Positions 1-9,041 of a stretch of 64,000 bases of DNA are shown here, in pieces; the stretch's first letter is position 1; each line of letters opens with the position of its first letter. The notes under the pieces are model-generated. The model searched no databases. It was given only the letters and a program-made list of their open reading frames with translations, and was not told the origin of the DNA. Origin of the DNA: Maribacter sp. ACAM166 (GTDB lineage: Bacteria > Bacteroidota > Bacteroidia > Flavobacteriales > Flavobacteriaceae); the NCBI RefSeq assembly GCF_005771495.1, contig NZ_VAUW01000016.1, forward strand, positions 20,095-84,094, written 5' to 3'. The translations under genes were made by a program, and so were the position numbers.

Positions 1-627
1 GCAGGGTCTTTTGCTGTTGATGTTGCAGGTTTTTACAGGTCTAGGGAGATAGCATACAATAATTTTGATGGTCGCTGGAGGGGAGGTTTTAATTTTTCTA
101 ACATTGGAGGGAAAATTCAATACGATGCAGGCGGACAGGAAAACTTTTTACCTAGTAACTTGAGGTTTGGTGGTGGTTTTGATTTTATTATGGATCAAGA
201 TAATGTGATAGGTATAACGACTGAATTCAGTAAACTCCTAGTTCCAACACCTCAAGATTTTGATAACGATGGTGATGTTGATGCACAGGATAATGATATT
301 TATCAAAATGAAAGCGGATTCAGTGGTATTTTTAATTCTTTTTCTGATGCTCCAGATGGTTTCAGCGAAGAATTAAATGAGTTTACTTGGTCTTTAGGAG
401 CAGAGTATACGTATCAAAATTCTTTTATGTTCAGAACTGGATATTTTAATGAGAGTGAGGAAAAAGGATCTAGAAAGTTCTTTACCTTAGGTGCAGGATT
501 CAAGTTTAATTCCGCCCAAATTGATTTATCTTATTTGTTCTCAACATCACAAGTTAGAAATCCATTGGAGAATACCTTACGGTTTTCCCTTACTTTTAAT
601 TTAGGTGAAGAATATTACAATGACTAA
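1..627 (+). CDS. porV: PorV (LptO), type IX secretion outer-membrane protein, C-terminal part
   Basis: The frame is open from base 1, so the first part of the gene lies outside the window and 208 C-terminal residues remain. The product alternates short hydrophobic and aromatic strands with turns, ends in a beta-barrel-like FSLTFNLG segment, and resembles PorV. PorV is a FadL-type barrel that carries type IX secretion cargo to the PorU sortase at the outer membrane (family knowledge). A DNDGDVDAQDND acidic loop lies near residue 80 of the visible part. The neighbours support the call: porU-porV-cdd-pdhA is a recurring flavobacterial order, and cdd-pdhA follow here. A terminator lies just downstream. 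Confidence 0.85.
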   Translation, partial: AGSFAVDVAGFYRSREIAYNNFDGRWRGGFNFSNIGGKIQYDAGGQENFLPSNLRFGGGFDFIMDQDNVIGITTEFSKLLVPTPQDFDNDGDVDAQDNDIYQNESGFSGIFNSFSDAPDGFSEELNEFTWSLGAEYTYQNSFMFRTGYFNESEEKGSRKFFTLGAGFKFNSAQIDLSYLFSTSQVRNPLENTLRFSLTFNLGEEYYND

Positions 628-651
628 AATCGGTTAGAAATACAGATTTAG

Positions 652-675
652 AACCTGCAGGAATGCAGGTTTTTT
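652..675 (+). terminator. Intrinsic terminator after porV
   Basis: An 8-bp perfect stem (AACCTGCA / TGCAGGTT) with a GGAA loop is followed by a run of T, 25 bases after the porV stop codon. Confidence 0.85.
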
Positions 676-735
676 GTGTTTAAACATTTCGGAATCAAAT
701 TAATTAATTTGTAGATTGACATTTAAATTGTGGAT

Positions 736-1224
736 ATGGCTTTTCAAAAGAAAATAAGTTTTGATGTGACAATATATGACTCGTTCGATGAATTGAGCGA
801 AGGTGATAAATTGCTGATGTCTGCAGCGGTTAGTGCTAGAAAAAGGGCCTATGCACCTTATTCTAATTTTTTTGTTGGAGCTTCTATCTTATTGGAGAAT
901 GATGAAATCATAGAGGGAAATAACCAAGAGAATGCATCTTACCCCTCTGGTTTGTGTGCAGAACGGGTTGCTGTTTTTTATGCTGGAGCTAATTTTCCAG
1001 GTGTTCAAATAAAAACAATTGCTATTTCCGCTGCTGCCTTAAATCATGAAGTAAGTGAACCGGCAGCGCCCTGTGGTAATTGTAGGCAAGCAATTTCAGA
1101 GTATGAATTTAAACAGGCCAAACCGATTAAAATTCTATTAATGGGTGAAACTGGTGGAGTAATTGAATGTGATTCTGTGGCAGATTTACTTCCATTGGGG
1201 TTTAATAGTAGTTACTTGGAATAA
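736..1224 (+). CDS. cdd: Cytidine deaminase
   Basis: This 162-residue protein hydrolyses cytidine and deoxycytidine to uridine and deoxyuridine in pyrimidine salvage. The zinc site is visible as CAE (Cys74, catalytic Glu76) and PCGNC (Cys113, Cys116), and the substrate-binding NQENASYPSG segment precedes it. All three metal ligands are cysteines, as in the tetrameric class, although 162 residues is longer than the usual 130 or so; the extra length is an N-terminal extension. The ATG at 736 is preferred to the in-frame GTG at 730. It sits alone between the porV terminator and the pdhA promoter. Confidence 0.95.
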   Translation: MAFQKKISFDVTIYDSFDELSEGDKLLMSAAVSARKRAYAPYSNFFVGASILLENDEIIEGNNQENASYPSGLCAERVAVFYAGANFPGVQIKTIAISAAALNHEVSEPAAPCGNCRQAISEYEFKQAKPIKILLMGETGGVIECDSVADLLPLGFNSSYLE

Positions 1225-1334
1225 ACCCTTTATGAGAAAGGGTTAAGGATAACCACACTCTTTCCTGTTTTTGTTACCCATATAATTTCTTAATTGATTT
1301 GCTTCTATTATTTTTATCGATTCATTTATATGTG

Positions 1335-1342
1335 TATTTTTG
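1335..1342 (+). promoter_or_regulatory. Promoter -7 box for pdhA-pdhC
   Basis: TATTTTTG matches the Bacteroidota -7 consensus TAnnTTTG. It would give a leader of about 65 bases before pdhA. No convincing -33 TTTG was found at the right distance. Confidence 0.5.
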
Positions 1343-1413
1343 TCCTTCTGCGATACCTAGGTCAATCGAACCTCTGGAATCTTTAGAGAATTTAAAACCT
1401 TTAGTTAAAATTG

Positions 1414-2412
1414 ATGAAAAAAATCACCAAAGAAACGTATTTAAAATGGTATGAAGACATGCTGTTTTGGAGGAAATTTGAGGATAAATTAGCCGCTGTT
1501 TATATTCAGCAGAAGGTACGAGGATTTCTTCATTTGTATAATGGGCAAGAAGCCGTTTTGGCAGGTGCCCTTCATGCTATGGATCTTTCCAAAGACCGTA
1601 TGATTACGGCGTATAGAAATCATGTGCAGCCCATTGGTATGGGAGTTGACCCTAAACGAGTAATGGCCGAACTTTTCGGGAAAGTAACGGGAACATCAAA
1701 AGGAATGGGTGGTTCTATGCATATTTTTTCTAAAGAACACCGTTTTCATGGAGGTCATGGTATTGTAGGTGGTCAAATACCTTTAGGTGCAGGAATGGCC
1801 TTTGGTGACAAATACCATGGAAGAGAAGCTGTTACTTTGTGTTATATGGGTGATGGAGCGGTAAGACAGGGTTCCCTTCATGAAACATTTAATTTAGCTA
1901 TGTTATGGCAATTGCCTGTAGTTTTTGTTTGTGAAAATAATGGATACGCTATGGGAACTTCTGTTGCAAGAACTTCTTTTTCTACTGAAATTTGGAAACT
2001 TGGTTTAGGTTATGAAATGCCATGTGGTCCCGTTGATGGAATGAACCCAATGACCGTAGCTCAAGAAATGAGTAAGGCAATTGAAAGAGCTAGAAGTGGA
2101 GGAGGGCCAACGTTTTTAGAAATGAAGACCTATAGATATAGAGGTCATTCAATGTCAGATGCGCAGTATTATAGAACGAAAGATGAGGTTCTGGAGTACA
2201 AGAAGATAGATCCAATAACTCAGGTTTTGGATATTATAAAAGAAAACAAATACGCAACCGATACCGAAATCAAGGAAATTGATAAAAAGATCAAAGAAAT
2301 GGTCAAGGAGTGTGAAAAGTTTGCAGAAGAATCAGATTATCCACCAGTAAACCAATTATATGATATGGTTTACGAGCAAGAGGATTTTCCATTTGTTCAA
2401 CATAAATTGTAA
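1414..2412 (+). CDS. pdhA: Pyruvate dehydrogenase E1 component, alpha subunit
   Basis: This 332-residue subunit, with E1-beta, decarboxylates pyruvate using thiamine diphosphate and acetylates the lipoyl groups of E2. The thiamine-diphosphate motif begins with GDG at residues 146-148 and closes with ENNGYAM at 174-180. The lipoyl-facing loop YRYRGHSMSD lies near residue 240. The ATG at 1414 is used rather than the TTG one codon upstream. The E2 gene follows 4 bases after the stop, so the two are surely co-transcribed. The E1-beta partner is not here; it is at 20962. Confidence 0.95.
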   Translation: MKKITKETYLKWYEDMLFWRKFEDKLAAVYIQQKVRGFLHLYNGQEAVLAGALHAMDLSKDRMITAYRNHVQPIGMGVDPKRVMAELFGKVTGTSKGMGGSMHIFSKEHRFHGGHGIVGGQIPLGAGMAFGDKYHGREAVTLCYMGDGAVRQGSLHETFNLAMLWQLPVVFVCENNGYAMGTSVARTSFSTEIWKLGLGYEMPCGPVDGMNPMTVAQEMSKAIERARSGGGPTFLEMKTYRYRGHSMSDAQYYRTKDEVLEYKKIDPITQVLDIIKENKYATDTEIKEIDKKIKEMVKECEKFAEESDYPPVNQLYDMVYEQEDFPFVQHKL

Positions 2413-2416
2413 GTAG

Positions 2417-4069
2417 ATGGCTATAGTGATAAATATGCCCCGTTTAAGCGATACCATGGAAGAGGGTACCGTAGCTAAATGGTTGAAAAGTGTAGGTGAT
2501 AAAATTGAAGAAGGCGATATATTGGCTGAAATCGAGACTGATAAGGCAACTATGGAGTTTGAGTCTTTTGATGAGGGTACTTTATTATATATTGGAATAA
2601 AAGAAGGAGAAGGTGCTCCTGTTGATACGCTATTGGCTATTATTGGCGAAGAAGGAGAGGATATTTCTTCATTGATTAATGGCGGTACCGAATCTAGTTC
2701 GGATGAAAAGTCTTCTAAAGAAAAGGTCGATACTGAGGTTAAATCTGAAGACGCTGATTCTGATGAAGCTGAAACTGGTTATTCAATTCCTGAGGGAGTT
2801 GAAGTAATTAATATGCCTCGATTGAGCGATACCATGGAAGAGGGTACAGTGGCAAGTTGGTTAAAGAGTGTAGGTGATGATGTTGAGGAAGGTGATATTT
2901 TGGCTGAAATCGAAACAGACAAAGCTACTATGGAATTTGAATCATTTTATTCCGGTAAATTATTACATATCGGTATTCAAGAAGGTGAGTCTGCTCTTGT
3001 AGATACTGTTTTAGCTGTTATTGGCCCAGAGGGAACGGATGTCGATGCTGTTTTAAATAATAAGTCTGGGGGAAGTAACAAGAAATCAAGTTCCGAAGCC
3101 AAAAAGGAAGAAAAGAAAGTAGAGGTTACATCTGAAATCAAAGAAGTGTCGAAATCAGTAACTGATGGTGATAGAATTTTTGTATCACCTTTGGCTAAAA
3201 AGATAGCTGCGGATAAAGGTATAGATTTGGCAAATGTTTCTGGTTCTGGAGATAATGGTAGAATTATTAAAAAGGATATAGAGAATTATAAGCCTTCTTC
3301 AGATTCTAAACCAACAAGTTCAAGTATTAAGACTGAGACTTCTTCTTCAAAAGTTCAACCTGTATCTACGGCTTTGCCATCTGGTGAAGAGGGTACTGAA
3401 GAGGTCAAGAATTCTAATATGCGTAAGGCAATCGCTAAGGCTCTTGGAAATTCTAAATTTAACGCTCCACATTTTTACCTTACCATCGAGGTAGATATGG
3501 ATAATGCTAAGCAATCTCGTGTTCAAATAAATAGTCTGCCAGATACTAAGGTGTCTTTTAATGATATGGTATTGAAAGCATGTGCAATGGCGCTTAGAAA
3601 ACACCCACAGGTGAATACATCTTGGAATGGGGATACAACGAAGTATAATAAGCACATTCATATGGGTGTTGCAGTTGCTGTTGATGAAGGTTTGGTAGTG
3701 CCAGTCGTGAAGCACTGTGATTTGTTGGGCTTAACTGAAATTGGAAGTGCAGTAAAAGATTTGGCAGGAAAGGCACGTAACAAGAAAATCTCTCCAGCAG
3801 AAATGGAGGGTAGTACGTTTACGGTTTCAAATTTAGGAATGTTCGGAATTCTTGAATTTACAAGTATTATAAATCAGCCAAATTCAGCTATACTATCTGT
3901 AGGTGCAATAGTCGAAAAGCCTGTAGTGAAAAACGGTGAGATTGTAGTTGGTAGTACTATGAAGTTAACTTTAGCTTGCGATCATAGAACAGTAGATGGC
4001 GCAGTTGGAGCTCAATTTCTTCAAACATTACGTTATTTTGTGGAAAATCCAGTAACAATGTTAGCATAG
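2417..4069 (+). CDS. pdhC: Dihydrolipoamide acetyltransferase (E2 of pyruvate dehydrogenase), two lipoyl domains
   Basis: The 550-residue E2 core enzyme transfers acetyl groups to CoA. Its domains in order are lipoyl domain 1 (about 1-78, lipoylated Lys43 in ETDKATMEF), an acidic Ser/Glu linker, lipoyl domain 2 (about 128-206, Lys169 in the same motif), a Lys/Ser linker, a peripheral subunit-binding domain (254-291), a Ser/Thr linker, and the catalytic domain with DHRTVDG (His523, Asp527). The two lipoyl domains are nearly identical in protein and similar in DNA, which points to an internal duplication. It lies directly after pdhA and a strong terminator ends the unit. Confidence 0.95.
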   Translation: MAIVINMPRLSDTMEEGTVAKWLKSVGDKIEEGDILAEIETDKATMEFESFDEGTLLYIGIKEGEGAPVDTLLAIIGEEGEDISSLINGGTESSSDEKSSKEKVDTEVKSEDADSDEAETGYSIPEGVEVINMPRLSDTMEEGTVASWLKSVGDDVEEGDILAEIETDKATMEFESFYSGKLLHIGIQEGESALVDTVLAVIGPEGTDVDAVLNNKSGGSNKKSSSEAKKEEKKVEVTSEIKEVSKSVTDGDRIFVSPLAKKIAADKGIDLANVSGSGDNGRIIKKDIENYKPSSDSKPTSSSIKTETSSSKVQPVSTALPSGEEGTEEVKNSNMRKAIAKALGNSKFNAPHFYLTIEVDMDNAKQSRVQINSLPDTKVSFNDMVLKACAMALRKHPQVNTSWNGDTTKYNKHIHMGVAVAVDEGLVVPVVKHCDLLGLTEIGSAVKDLAGKARNKKISPAEMEGSTFTVSNLGMFGILEFTSIINQPNSAILSVGAIVEKPVVKNGEIVVGSTMKLTLACDHRTVDGAVGAQFLQTLRYFVENPVTMLA

Positions 4070-4096
4070 AAAACTATTTTTAAAAATAGAATTGTT

Positions 4097-4128
4097 AAAG
4101 CATCCTTTAAACGGGATGCTTTTTTTTA
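4097..4128 (+). terminator. Intrinsic terminator after pdhC
   Basis: A perfect 9-bp stem (AAAGCATCC / GGATGCTTT) is followed by eight or more T, 28 bases after the pdhC stop. Confidence 0.9.
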
Positions 4129-4155
4129 TCTTTAAATTCTAAATTGATTTTGTTT

Positions 4156-5208
4156 ATGAAACATTTAAGTATAGTCCTTTTTAGTTTTTTGGTACTAGGT
4201 TGTGGTGCAGCAAAAATTGAACAGACGACCGTATTAAATCCAACAAATAATCTTAAAGAAGTTCGTGGCGAAGTTGTGCCAAACCCAACTGAATCTAAGG
4301 ATAATAGTGAGACTAACGCTTTGAAATCAACGTTAGAAGCGTTCAGTACGCCAGAGGATATTGAAAAGATTATGGTGTATCTAACTTCTAATGAATTACA
4401 GGGTAGGGATACCGGTAGCGAAGGTATTTCTAAGGCAGCAGATTTTATACAAAATGTATTTGAGGAGCATAACATTAAACCTTATTTTTCTTCATATCGA
4501 GATAGCTTGGTAAACTATGATAACGGAACGGCGTATAATGTAGTTGGATATTTACCAGGAACAGATTCAAAACTTAAAGATGAAGTTATTATCATAGGAG
4601 CTCATTATGATCATATTGGTTTATTAAGCGGTCAAATAGGAGATAGTATTGCAAATGGAGCGAATGATAATGCGTCGGGTACAACAACAGTTTTAGAGTT
4701 TGCCAAGTACTTTGGTAAAGTAAAGAGAAATAAACGGAGTATCATTTTTGCTATGTTTTCTGCTGAAGAAAAAGGCCTTTTGGGCTCCAAGCACTTAGCT
4801 AATAAATTGAAAGAGGAGAATATCAATCTGTATGCCATGCTAAATTTTGAAATGGTTGGGGTTCCAATGGTCGATAAAGATCATAGTCTTTATTTAACAG
4901 GCTATGAATTATCAAATTTGGCAGAAGTCAGTAATGCATACGCAAATAAAAAACTCGTAGGCTTTCTTCCTAAAGCAAAAGAGTTCAATCTTTTTAGACG
5001 GTCAGACAATGCTCCTTTTCATGATGTGTTTAATGTTCCTTCCCAGACTTATAGTTCATTCGATTTCACCAATTTCGGGGAGTATCATAAGGTAGGGGAC
5101 GAAGCCTCTAAAATGGATTTTATTTATATGGCAACGATAGTCAACGAGGTTATTCCTGTATTAACGGGTATTGTGAATTCACCAATAAAGGAGATAAAAT
5201 ATAATTAA
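4156..5208 (+). CDS. M28 family zinc metallopeptidase, lipoprotein
   Basis: The 350-residue protein starts with a lipoprotein signal (LVLGC, lipidated Cys16), so it should be anchored in an envelope membrane. The M28 fold is shown by the zinc-ligand segments GAHYDHIG, NGANDNASGT, SAEEKGLLGS and NFEMVG, in family order. Such enzymes remove N-terminal residues from peptides; the exact substrate is unknown. The ATG at 4156 gives a clean signal peptide and is preferred to TTG codons upstream. Its stop overlaps the ATG of the next gene by one base (TAATG), so it heads a translationally coupled run through 9039. Confidence 0.85.
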   Translation: MKHLSIVLFSFLVLGCGAAKIEQTTVLNPTNNLKEVRGEVVPNPTESKDNSETNALKSTLEAFSTPEDIEKIMVYLTSNELQGRDTGSEGISKAADFIQNVFEEHNIKPYFSSYRDSLVNYDNGTAYNVVGYLPGTDSKLKDEVIIIGAHYDHIGLLSGQIGDSIANGANDNASGTTTVLEFAKYFGKVKRNKRSIIFAMFSAEEKGLLGSKHLANKLKEENINLYAMLNFEMVGVPMVDKDHSLYLTGYELSNLAEVSNAYANKKLVGFLPKAKEFNLFRRSDNAPFHDVFNVPSQTYSSFDFTNFGEYHKVGDEASKMDFIYMATIVNEVIPVLTGIVNSPIKEIKYN

Positions 5209-5888
5209 TGGGATACATTATTATAACAGGTACTAGTAGAGGTATTGGCTTTGAGCTGAGTAAATTATTAGCAGATTCAGGACACAAGGTTTTGGCTCTT
5301 TCTAGAAACGAAAAGCCCATTAAGAATCTCAAGCATGAAAATATTGAGACGTTTTCATTTGATGTGTCTTCAATGGCGGATCGTGAAAAGCTAGCCAGTT
5401 ATTTGAACGATACTGATGGTAAAGTAAGTGCATTGGTTAACAATGCTGGTAAACTAGTCAATAAGCCATTTTTAGAAACCACAGAAGAAGAGTTCAAGTC
5501 AGTATACGAAGTAAATGTTTTTGGGGTAGCGGAGATGACTAAATTGGTTGTGCCTTTTATGGAGAAAAGTGGTCACGTGCTTACAATAAGTTCTATGGGC
5601 GGGATACAGGGAAGTGCAAAATTTCCTGGTTTATCAGCATATAGCTCTAGTAAAGGGGCGGTGCTTACGTTAACCGAATTACTTGCGGAAGAATTTAAGG
5701 AGACGGGTCCATCTTTTAATGCTTTAGCATTGGGAGCCGTACAGACAGAAATGTTAGAGGAGGCTTTTCCTGGATATCAAGCCCCTGTTTCAGCAATTGA
5801 AATGGCTACATACGTAATGGATTTTACGTTGAACGGTCAGAAATTGTATAATGGTAAAATATTACAAGTAAGTAATAGTACACCTTAG
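5208..5888 (+). CDS. Short-chain dehydrogenase/reductase (SDR)
   Basis: This 226-residue classical SDR has the NAD(P)-binding GTSRGIG at residues 8-14, NNAG at 78-81, the active-site Ser near 128, Tyr145 and Lys149 (YSSSK). Family members oxidise or reduce alcohols and ketones; the substrate cannot be read from the sequence. The start codon overlaps the stop of the peptidase gene and the stop is one base before the next ATG, so it is part of a compact operon. Confidence 0.85.
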   Translation: MGYIIITGTSRGIGFELSKLLADSGHKVLALSRNEKPIKNLKHENIETFSFDVSSMADREKLASYLNDTDGKVSALVNNAGKLVNKPFLETTEEEFKSVYEVNVFGVAEMTKLVVPFMEKSGHVLTISSMGGIQGSAKFPGLSAYSSSKGAVLTLTELLAEEFKETGPSFNALALGAVQTEMLEEAFPGYQAPVSAIEMATYVMDFTLNGQKLYNGKILQVSNSTP

Positions 5889-5889
5889 A

Positions 5890-6492
5890 ATGCAACAAAC
5901 ATTAGTAAAATATCTTCCAGAATCTGCCGTCATACCTAGTCTTGATCTAATTAAAAGTAGTCATGTACATTTAAAGATCGTTAATGAACGGGTAACCCGA
6001 CATGGTGATTATAGGCGAGGAAAAGATGGTAATCATCAAATCACCGTTAATGCATCCCTCAATAAATATAGGTTCTTAATCACGCTAATTCATGAAATAG
6101 CCCATTTGGTGGCTTTTGAAAAGTATGGTAGGCATATTAAGCCACACGGATTGGAATGGAAGAAAACATTTCAATATTTAATGTTGCCCTTTATCCGTCC
6201 AGAAATATTCCCTTCTCAAGTACTCCCATTATTGGCTAGGCATTTTAAGAATCCAAAAGCAAGTAGTAGTACAGATGCTCATTTATCGATAGCATTAAAG
6301 CAATATGACGAGCAACAATCAGACAAGAATTACGTTTACGAATTACCTATAGGTAGCATTTTTCGAATGTATAATGGAAAACTCTTTAAAAAGGGAAACA
6401 GGCGAACTAAACGCTACGAATGTGTTGAAATATCATCCGGTAGGATGTTTCTGTTTCAACCAAATGCTGAAGTAGAACTAATAAAAAACTAA
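5890..6492 (+). CDS. SprT-like zinc-metalloprotease-fold protein
   Basis: The 200-residue protein carries HEIAH at residues 68-72 and a further His86 (KPHGLEW), the zinc-binding arrangement of the SprT-like family. The C-terminal third (about 140-200) is rich in basic and aromatic residues and may be a nucleic-acid-binding ribbon, but the cysteine pairs of classical SprT zinc ribbons are absent. A proteolytic role is inferred, not shown. It is packed between the SDR and manC with one-base gaps. Confidence 0.75.
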   Translation: MQQTLVKYLPESAVIPSLDLIKSSHVHLKIVNERVTRHGDYRRGKDGNHQITVNASLNKYRFLITLIHEIAHLVAFEKYGRHIKPHGLEWKKTFQYLMLPFIRPEIFPSQVLPLLARHFKNPKASSSTDAHLSIALKQYDEQQSDKNYVYELPIGSIFRMYNGKLFKKGNRRTKRYECVEISSGRMFLFQPNAEVELIKN

Positions 6493-6493
6493 C

Positions 6494-7573
6494 ATGAATA
6501 AAAATTATTATGCCGTACTAATGGCGGGTGGTGTAGGGTCTAGATTTTGGCCAATTAGTACACGGGATAATCCAAAACAATTTCATGATATGTTGGGTAC
6601 AGGCACCACCCTCATTCAGAAAACATTTGAACGACTTAACAAGTTTATTCCGACAGAAAATATTTTAATCCTAACTAATGAGCGTTATAACGATTTGGTT
6701 TTGGAGCAATTACCACTTGTTAAACAAGAGCAAGTAGTTCTTGAGCCTGCAATGCGTAATACGGCACCTTGCATACTATATGCTGCTATGAAAATTCAAA
6801 AAATGAATAAGGATGCAGTGATGATTGTTGCTCCTAGTGATCATTGGATTGAGGATGAAGTAGCCTTTGCTAATGATGTTACAGCTTGTTTTAAAAAGTG
6901 TGAAACTGAAGACGTTTTATGTACGTTAGGTATAAAGCCTTCTTTTCCAAATACTGGTTTCGGTTATGTAGAATATGATAAGGCTGATGCTGGGCGAATA
7001 AAGAAAGTGAATCAGTTTAGGGAAAAACCCGATTATGAAACAGCAAAAGAGTTTTTGTCTCAAGGTAATTTTCTTTGGAATGCGGGTATATTCATGTGGA
7101 GTGTAAAAACTATTGTGAATGCCTTTAAAAGTTATCAACCTGAACAATATCAGTTATTTCAAGATGGATTCTCGGTATATAATACAACCGAAGAAAATAA
7201 ATTTATAGCGACCAATTATCCAAAAGCGGAGAATATTTCTATTGATTATGCCATATTGGAAAATTCCAGTTCAATTTATGTGTTGGAAGCAACCTTTGAT
7301 TGGAATGATTTAGGTACTTGGGGCTCCTTATATGATAAATTGGATAAAAAGGAGAATAATAATGCGATCGTAAATGCTAAGGTTCTGACGCAAGATGCCA
7401 GTGGAAACATGATTAGGTCCAAGGCAGGCAAGGTAGTCGTTGTTGACGGGTTGAACGATTATATTATAGTAGATAAAGACGAAGTACTTTTAATCTATCC
7501 TAAGTCTAAGGAGCAAGATATAAAACAAGTACTTAATAAGGTTAAAGATGCCTTTGGTGATGAATTCGCTTAA
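6494..7573 (+). CDS. manC: Mannose-1-phosphate guanylyltransferase
   Basis: The 359-residue enzyme makes GDP-mannose from mannose-1-phosphate and GTP, for surface polysaccharide or glycan synthesis. The nucleotidyltransferase signature AGGVGSRFWP with PKQF (residues 11-30) is intact, and APSDHW, NAGIFMW and the EATFDWNDLGTWGSLY segment follow in family order. The length matches the monofunctional form without the phosphomannose isomerase domain found in longer ManC proteins. It lies one base after the SprT-like gene and two before the DUF389 gene. Confidence 0.92.
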   Translation: MNKNYYAVLMAGGVGSRFWPISTRDNPKQFHDMLGTGTTLIQKTFERLNKFIPTENILILTNERYNDLVLEQLPLVKQEQVVLEPAMRNTAPCILYAAMKIQKMNKDAVMIVAPSDHWIEDEVAFANDVTACFKKCETEDVLCTLGIKPSFPNTGFGYVEYDKADAGRIKKVNQFREKPDYETAKEFLSQGNFLWNAGIFMWSVKTIVNAFKSYQPEQYQLFQDGFSVYNTTEENKFIATNYPKAENISIDYAILENSSSIYVLEATFDWNDLGTWGSLYDKLDKKENNNAIVNAKVLTQDASGNMIRSKAGKVVVVDGLNDYIIVDKDEVLLIYPKSKEQDIKQVLNKVKDAFGDEFA

Positions 7574-7575
7574 TT

Positions 7576-9039
7576 ATGGAGAACAATCTTAATCAAGACA
7601 ATAAAACCCCTTCGAATAATGAGGGTAATGGTGGTGAGGAAGTGAAAAAAAATTTTCAGGGTTTACTCGGCAGTACCAAAAAGTTTCTTTCGGAACTGCT
7701 TGATATACGTGCCAATACGGATCAGCAAGCTACTAAAGAAGCTATTATCGCAGATATTCCCTTTAAAGGGCATACGTCTTGGATCCTGATATGTTCGATT
7801 TTCATTGCATCCATAGGTCTTAATGCCAATTCAACTGCGGTGGTAATTGGGGCGATGCTAATTTCGCCATTAATGGGGCCTATTTTAGGTATAGGATTAT
7901 CTGTAGCAATTAATGATATTGATACGTTAAAAAGATCTTTGAAAAATTTTGCTGTCATGGTGGTCTTGAGTGTAATCACTGCGTATCTGTTTTATCGTTT
8001 CTTTCCATTAAGGGATGAATCTTCAGAGCTATTGGCTAGAACTGCACCTGATATTAGGGATGTGCTTATAGCATTTTTTGGTGGACTGGCATTGGTTATT
8101 GCAAGAGCAAAAAAGGGTACCATCGCAAGTGTTATTTTTGGCGTGGCCATAGCAACAGCTTTGATGCCGCCTTTATGCACGGTTGGTTTTGGATTGGCAA
8201 TAGGCAACTGGTCTTATGCTACAGGGGCACTATATCTTTTTACAATTAACACCATATTTATTGCTTTGGCAACGTTTCTGGTAATTAAACTTTTGCGTTT
8301 TCCCATGGTGCGCTATGTGAATTCTAAAAGAAGACGTTTAATAGGTAGGCTTGCCTCCTTGTTGGCTATTTTGGTTATGATTCCTGCTGGTGTGACTTTT
8401 TACAATGTTTTTCAAGAGTCTTTGTTTAAAAGGGATGCGGATAATTTTATAAATGAAAAAATAGTTCCATATCAATTTTCTGACGAGGGTAAATTTTTAA
8501 AGGATTTTAGTGAAATAGCCTATAATGATGTTGAGAACTCTAAAATTGAACTAGTTTTTATGGGGAATGAAGCCATACCAGACAATGTGATAGCGACATG
8601 GAGAAATCAGATGGCAGAATATAAGCAGTTGAAAAGAAGCGAATTAATTGTAGTACAGGGTTCTAGAAATGGAAATGCGAACGAGTTGAAATATGTGAAT
8701 GAGCTTTACGAGTCTCAAAAAAGCATTTTAACAAGTAAGGATGAAAAAATTCAACTTTTAGAAAGCGAACTGATCCGTTTAAATCAAATTTCATCGAATC
8801 AAATTCCTTTTAAGGAAATCAGTCTTGAGGCCAAGGCTAATTATGAAAACCTAGAACGTTTGGGGTATGCGTATTTAATTTCTACGGATTTTAATAAGAC
8901 CGATAGTATTCCCTTATTTGAGGTTACATGGAAAAAGGAAGTAAATAGGGCAGAAACTATAAAGAATATGAATAAGTTGCAGGAATGGTTGCGGCTGAGG
9001 CTAAATAATAAGAGTATTCAAATTAAAGAAATGCCTTAG
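7576..9039 (+). CDS. DUF389 membrane protein
   Basis: This 487-residue protein has a polar N-terminal 60 residues, a block of about six hydrophobic segments (roughly 65-290) including AVVIGAMLISPLMGPILG, which is typical of DUF389, and a soluble C-terminal region of about 190 residues with a coiled-coil-like stretch near 375-405. The molecular function of the family is not established. It is the last gene of the run starting at 4156 and ends two bases from the convergent ABC transporter gene. Confidence 0.8.
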   Translation: MENNLNQDNKTPSNNEGNGGEEVKKNFQGLLGSTKKFLSELLDIRANTDQQATKEAIIADIPFKGHTSWILICSIFIASIGLNANSTAVVIGAMLISPLMGPILGIGLSVAINDIDTLKRSLKNFAVMVVLSVITAYLFYRFFPLRDESSELLARTAPDIRDVLIAFFGGLALVIARAKKGTIASVIFGVAIATALMPPLCTVGFGLAIGNWSYATGALYLFTINTIFIALATFLVIKLLRFPMVRYVNSKRRRLIGRLASLLAILVMIPAGVTFYNVFQESLFKRDADNFINEKIVPYQFSDEGKFLKDFSEIAYNDVENSKIELVFMGNEAIPDNVIATWRNQMAEYKQLKRSELIVVQGSRNGNANELKYVNELYESQKSILTSKDEKIQLLESELIRLNQISSNQIPFKEISLEAKANYENLERLGYAYLISTDFNKTDSIPLFEVTWKKEVNRAETIKNMNKLQEWLRLRLNNKSIQIKEMP

Positions 9040-9041
9040 GA

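Noticed and set aside
1224..1244. AACCCTTT / AAAGGGTT hairpin at the cdd stop codon
   Set aside because: It has no following T tract and overlaps the stop codon, so it was not called a terminator.
3347..3776. Long minus-strand frames inside pdhC and similar frames inside other genes
   Set aside because: They lie wholly within well-supported genes, have biased low-complexity composition and no recognisable motifs.
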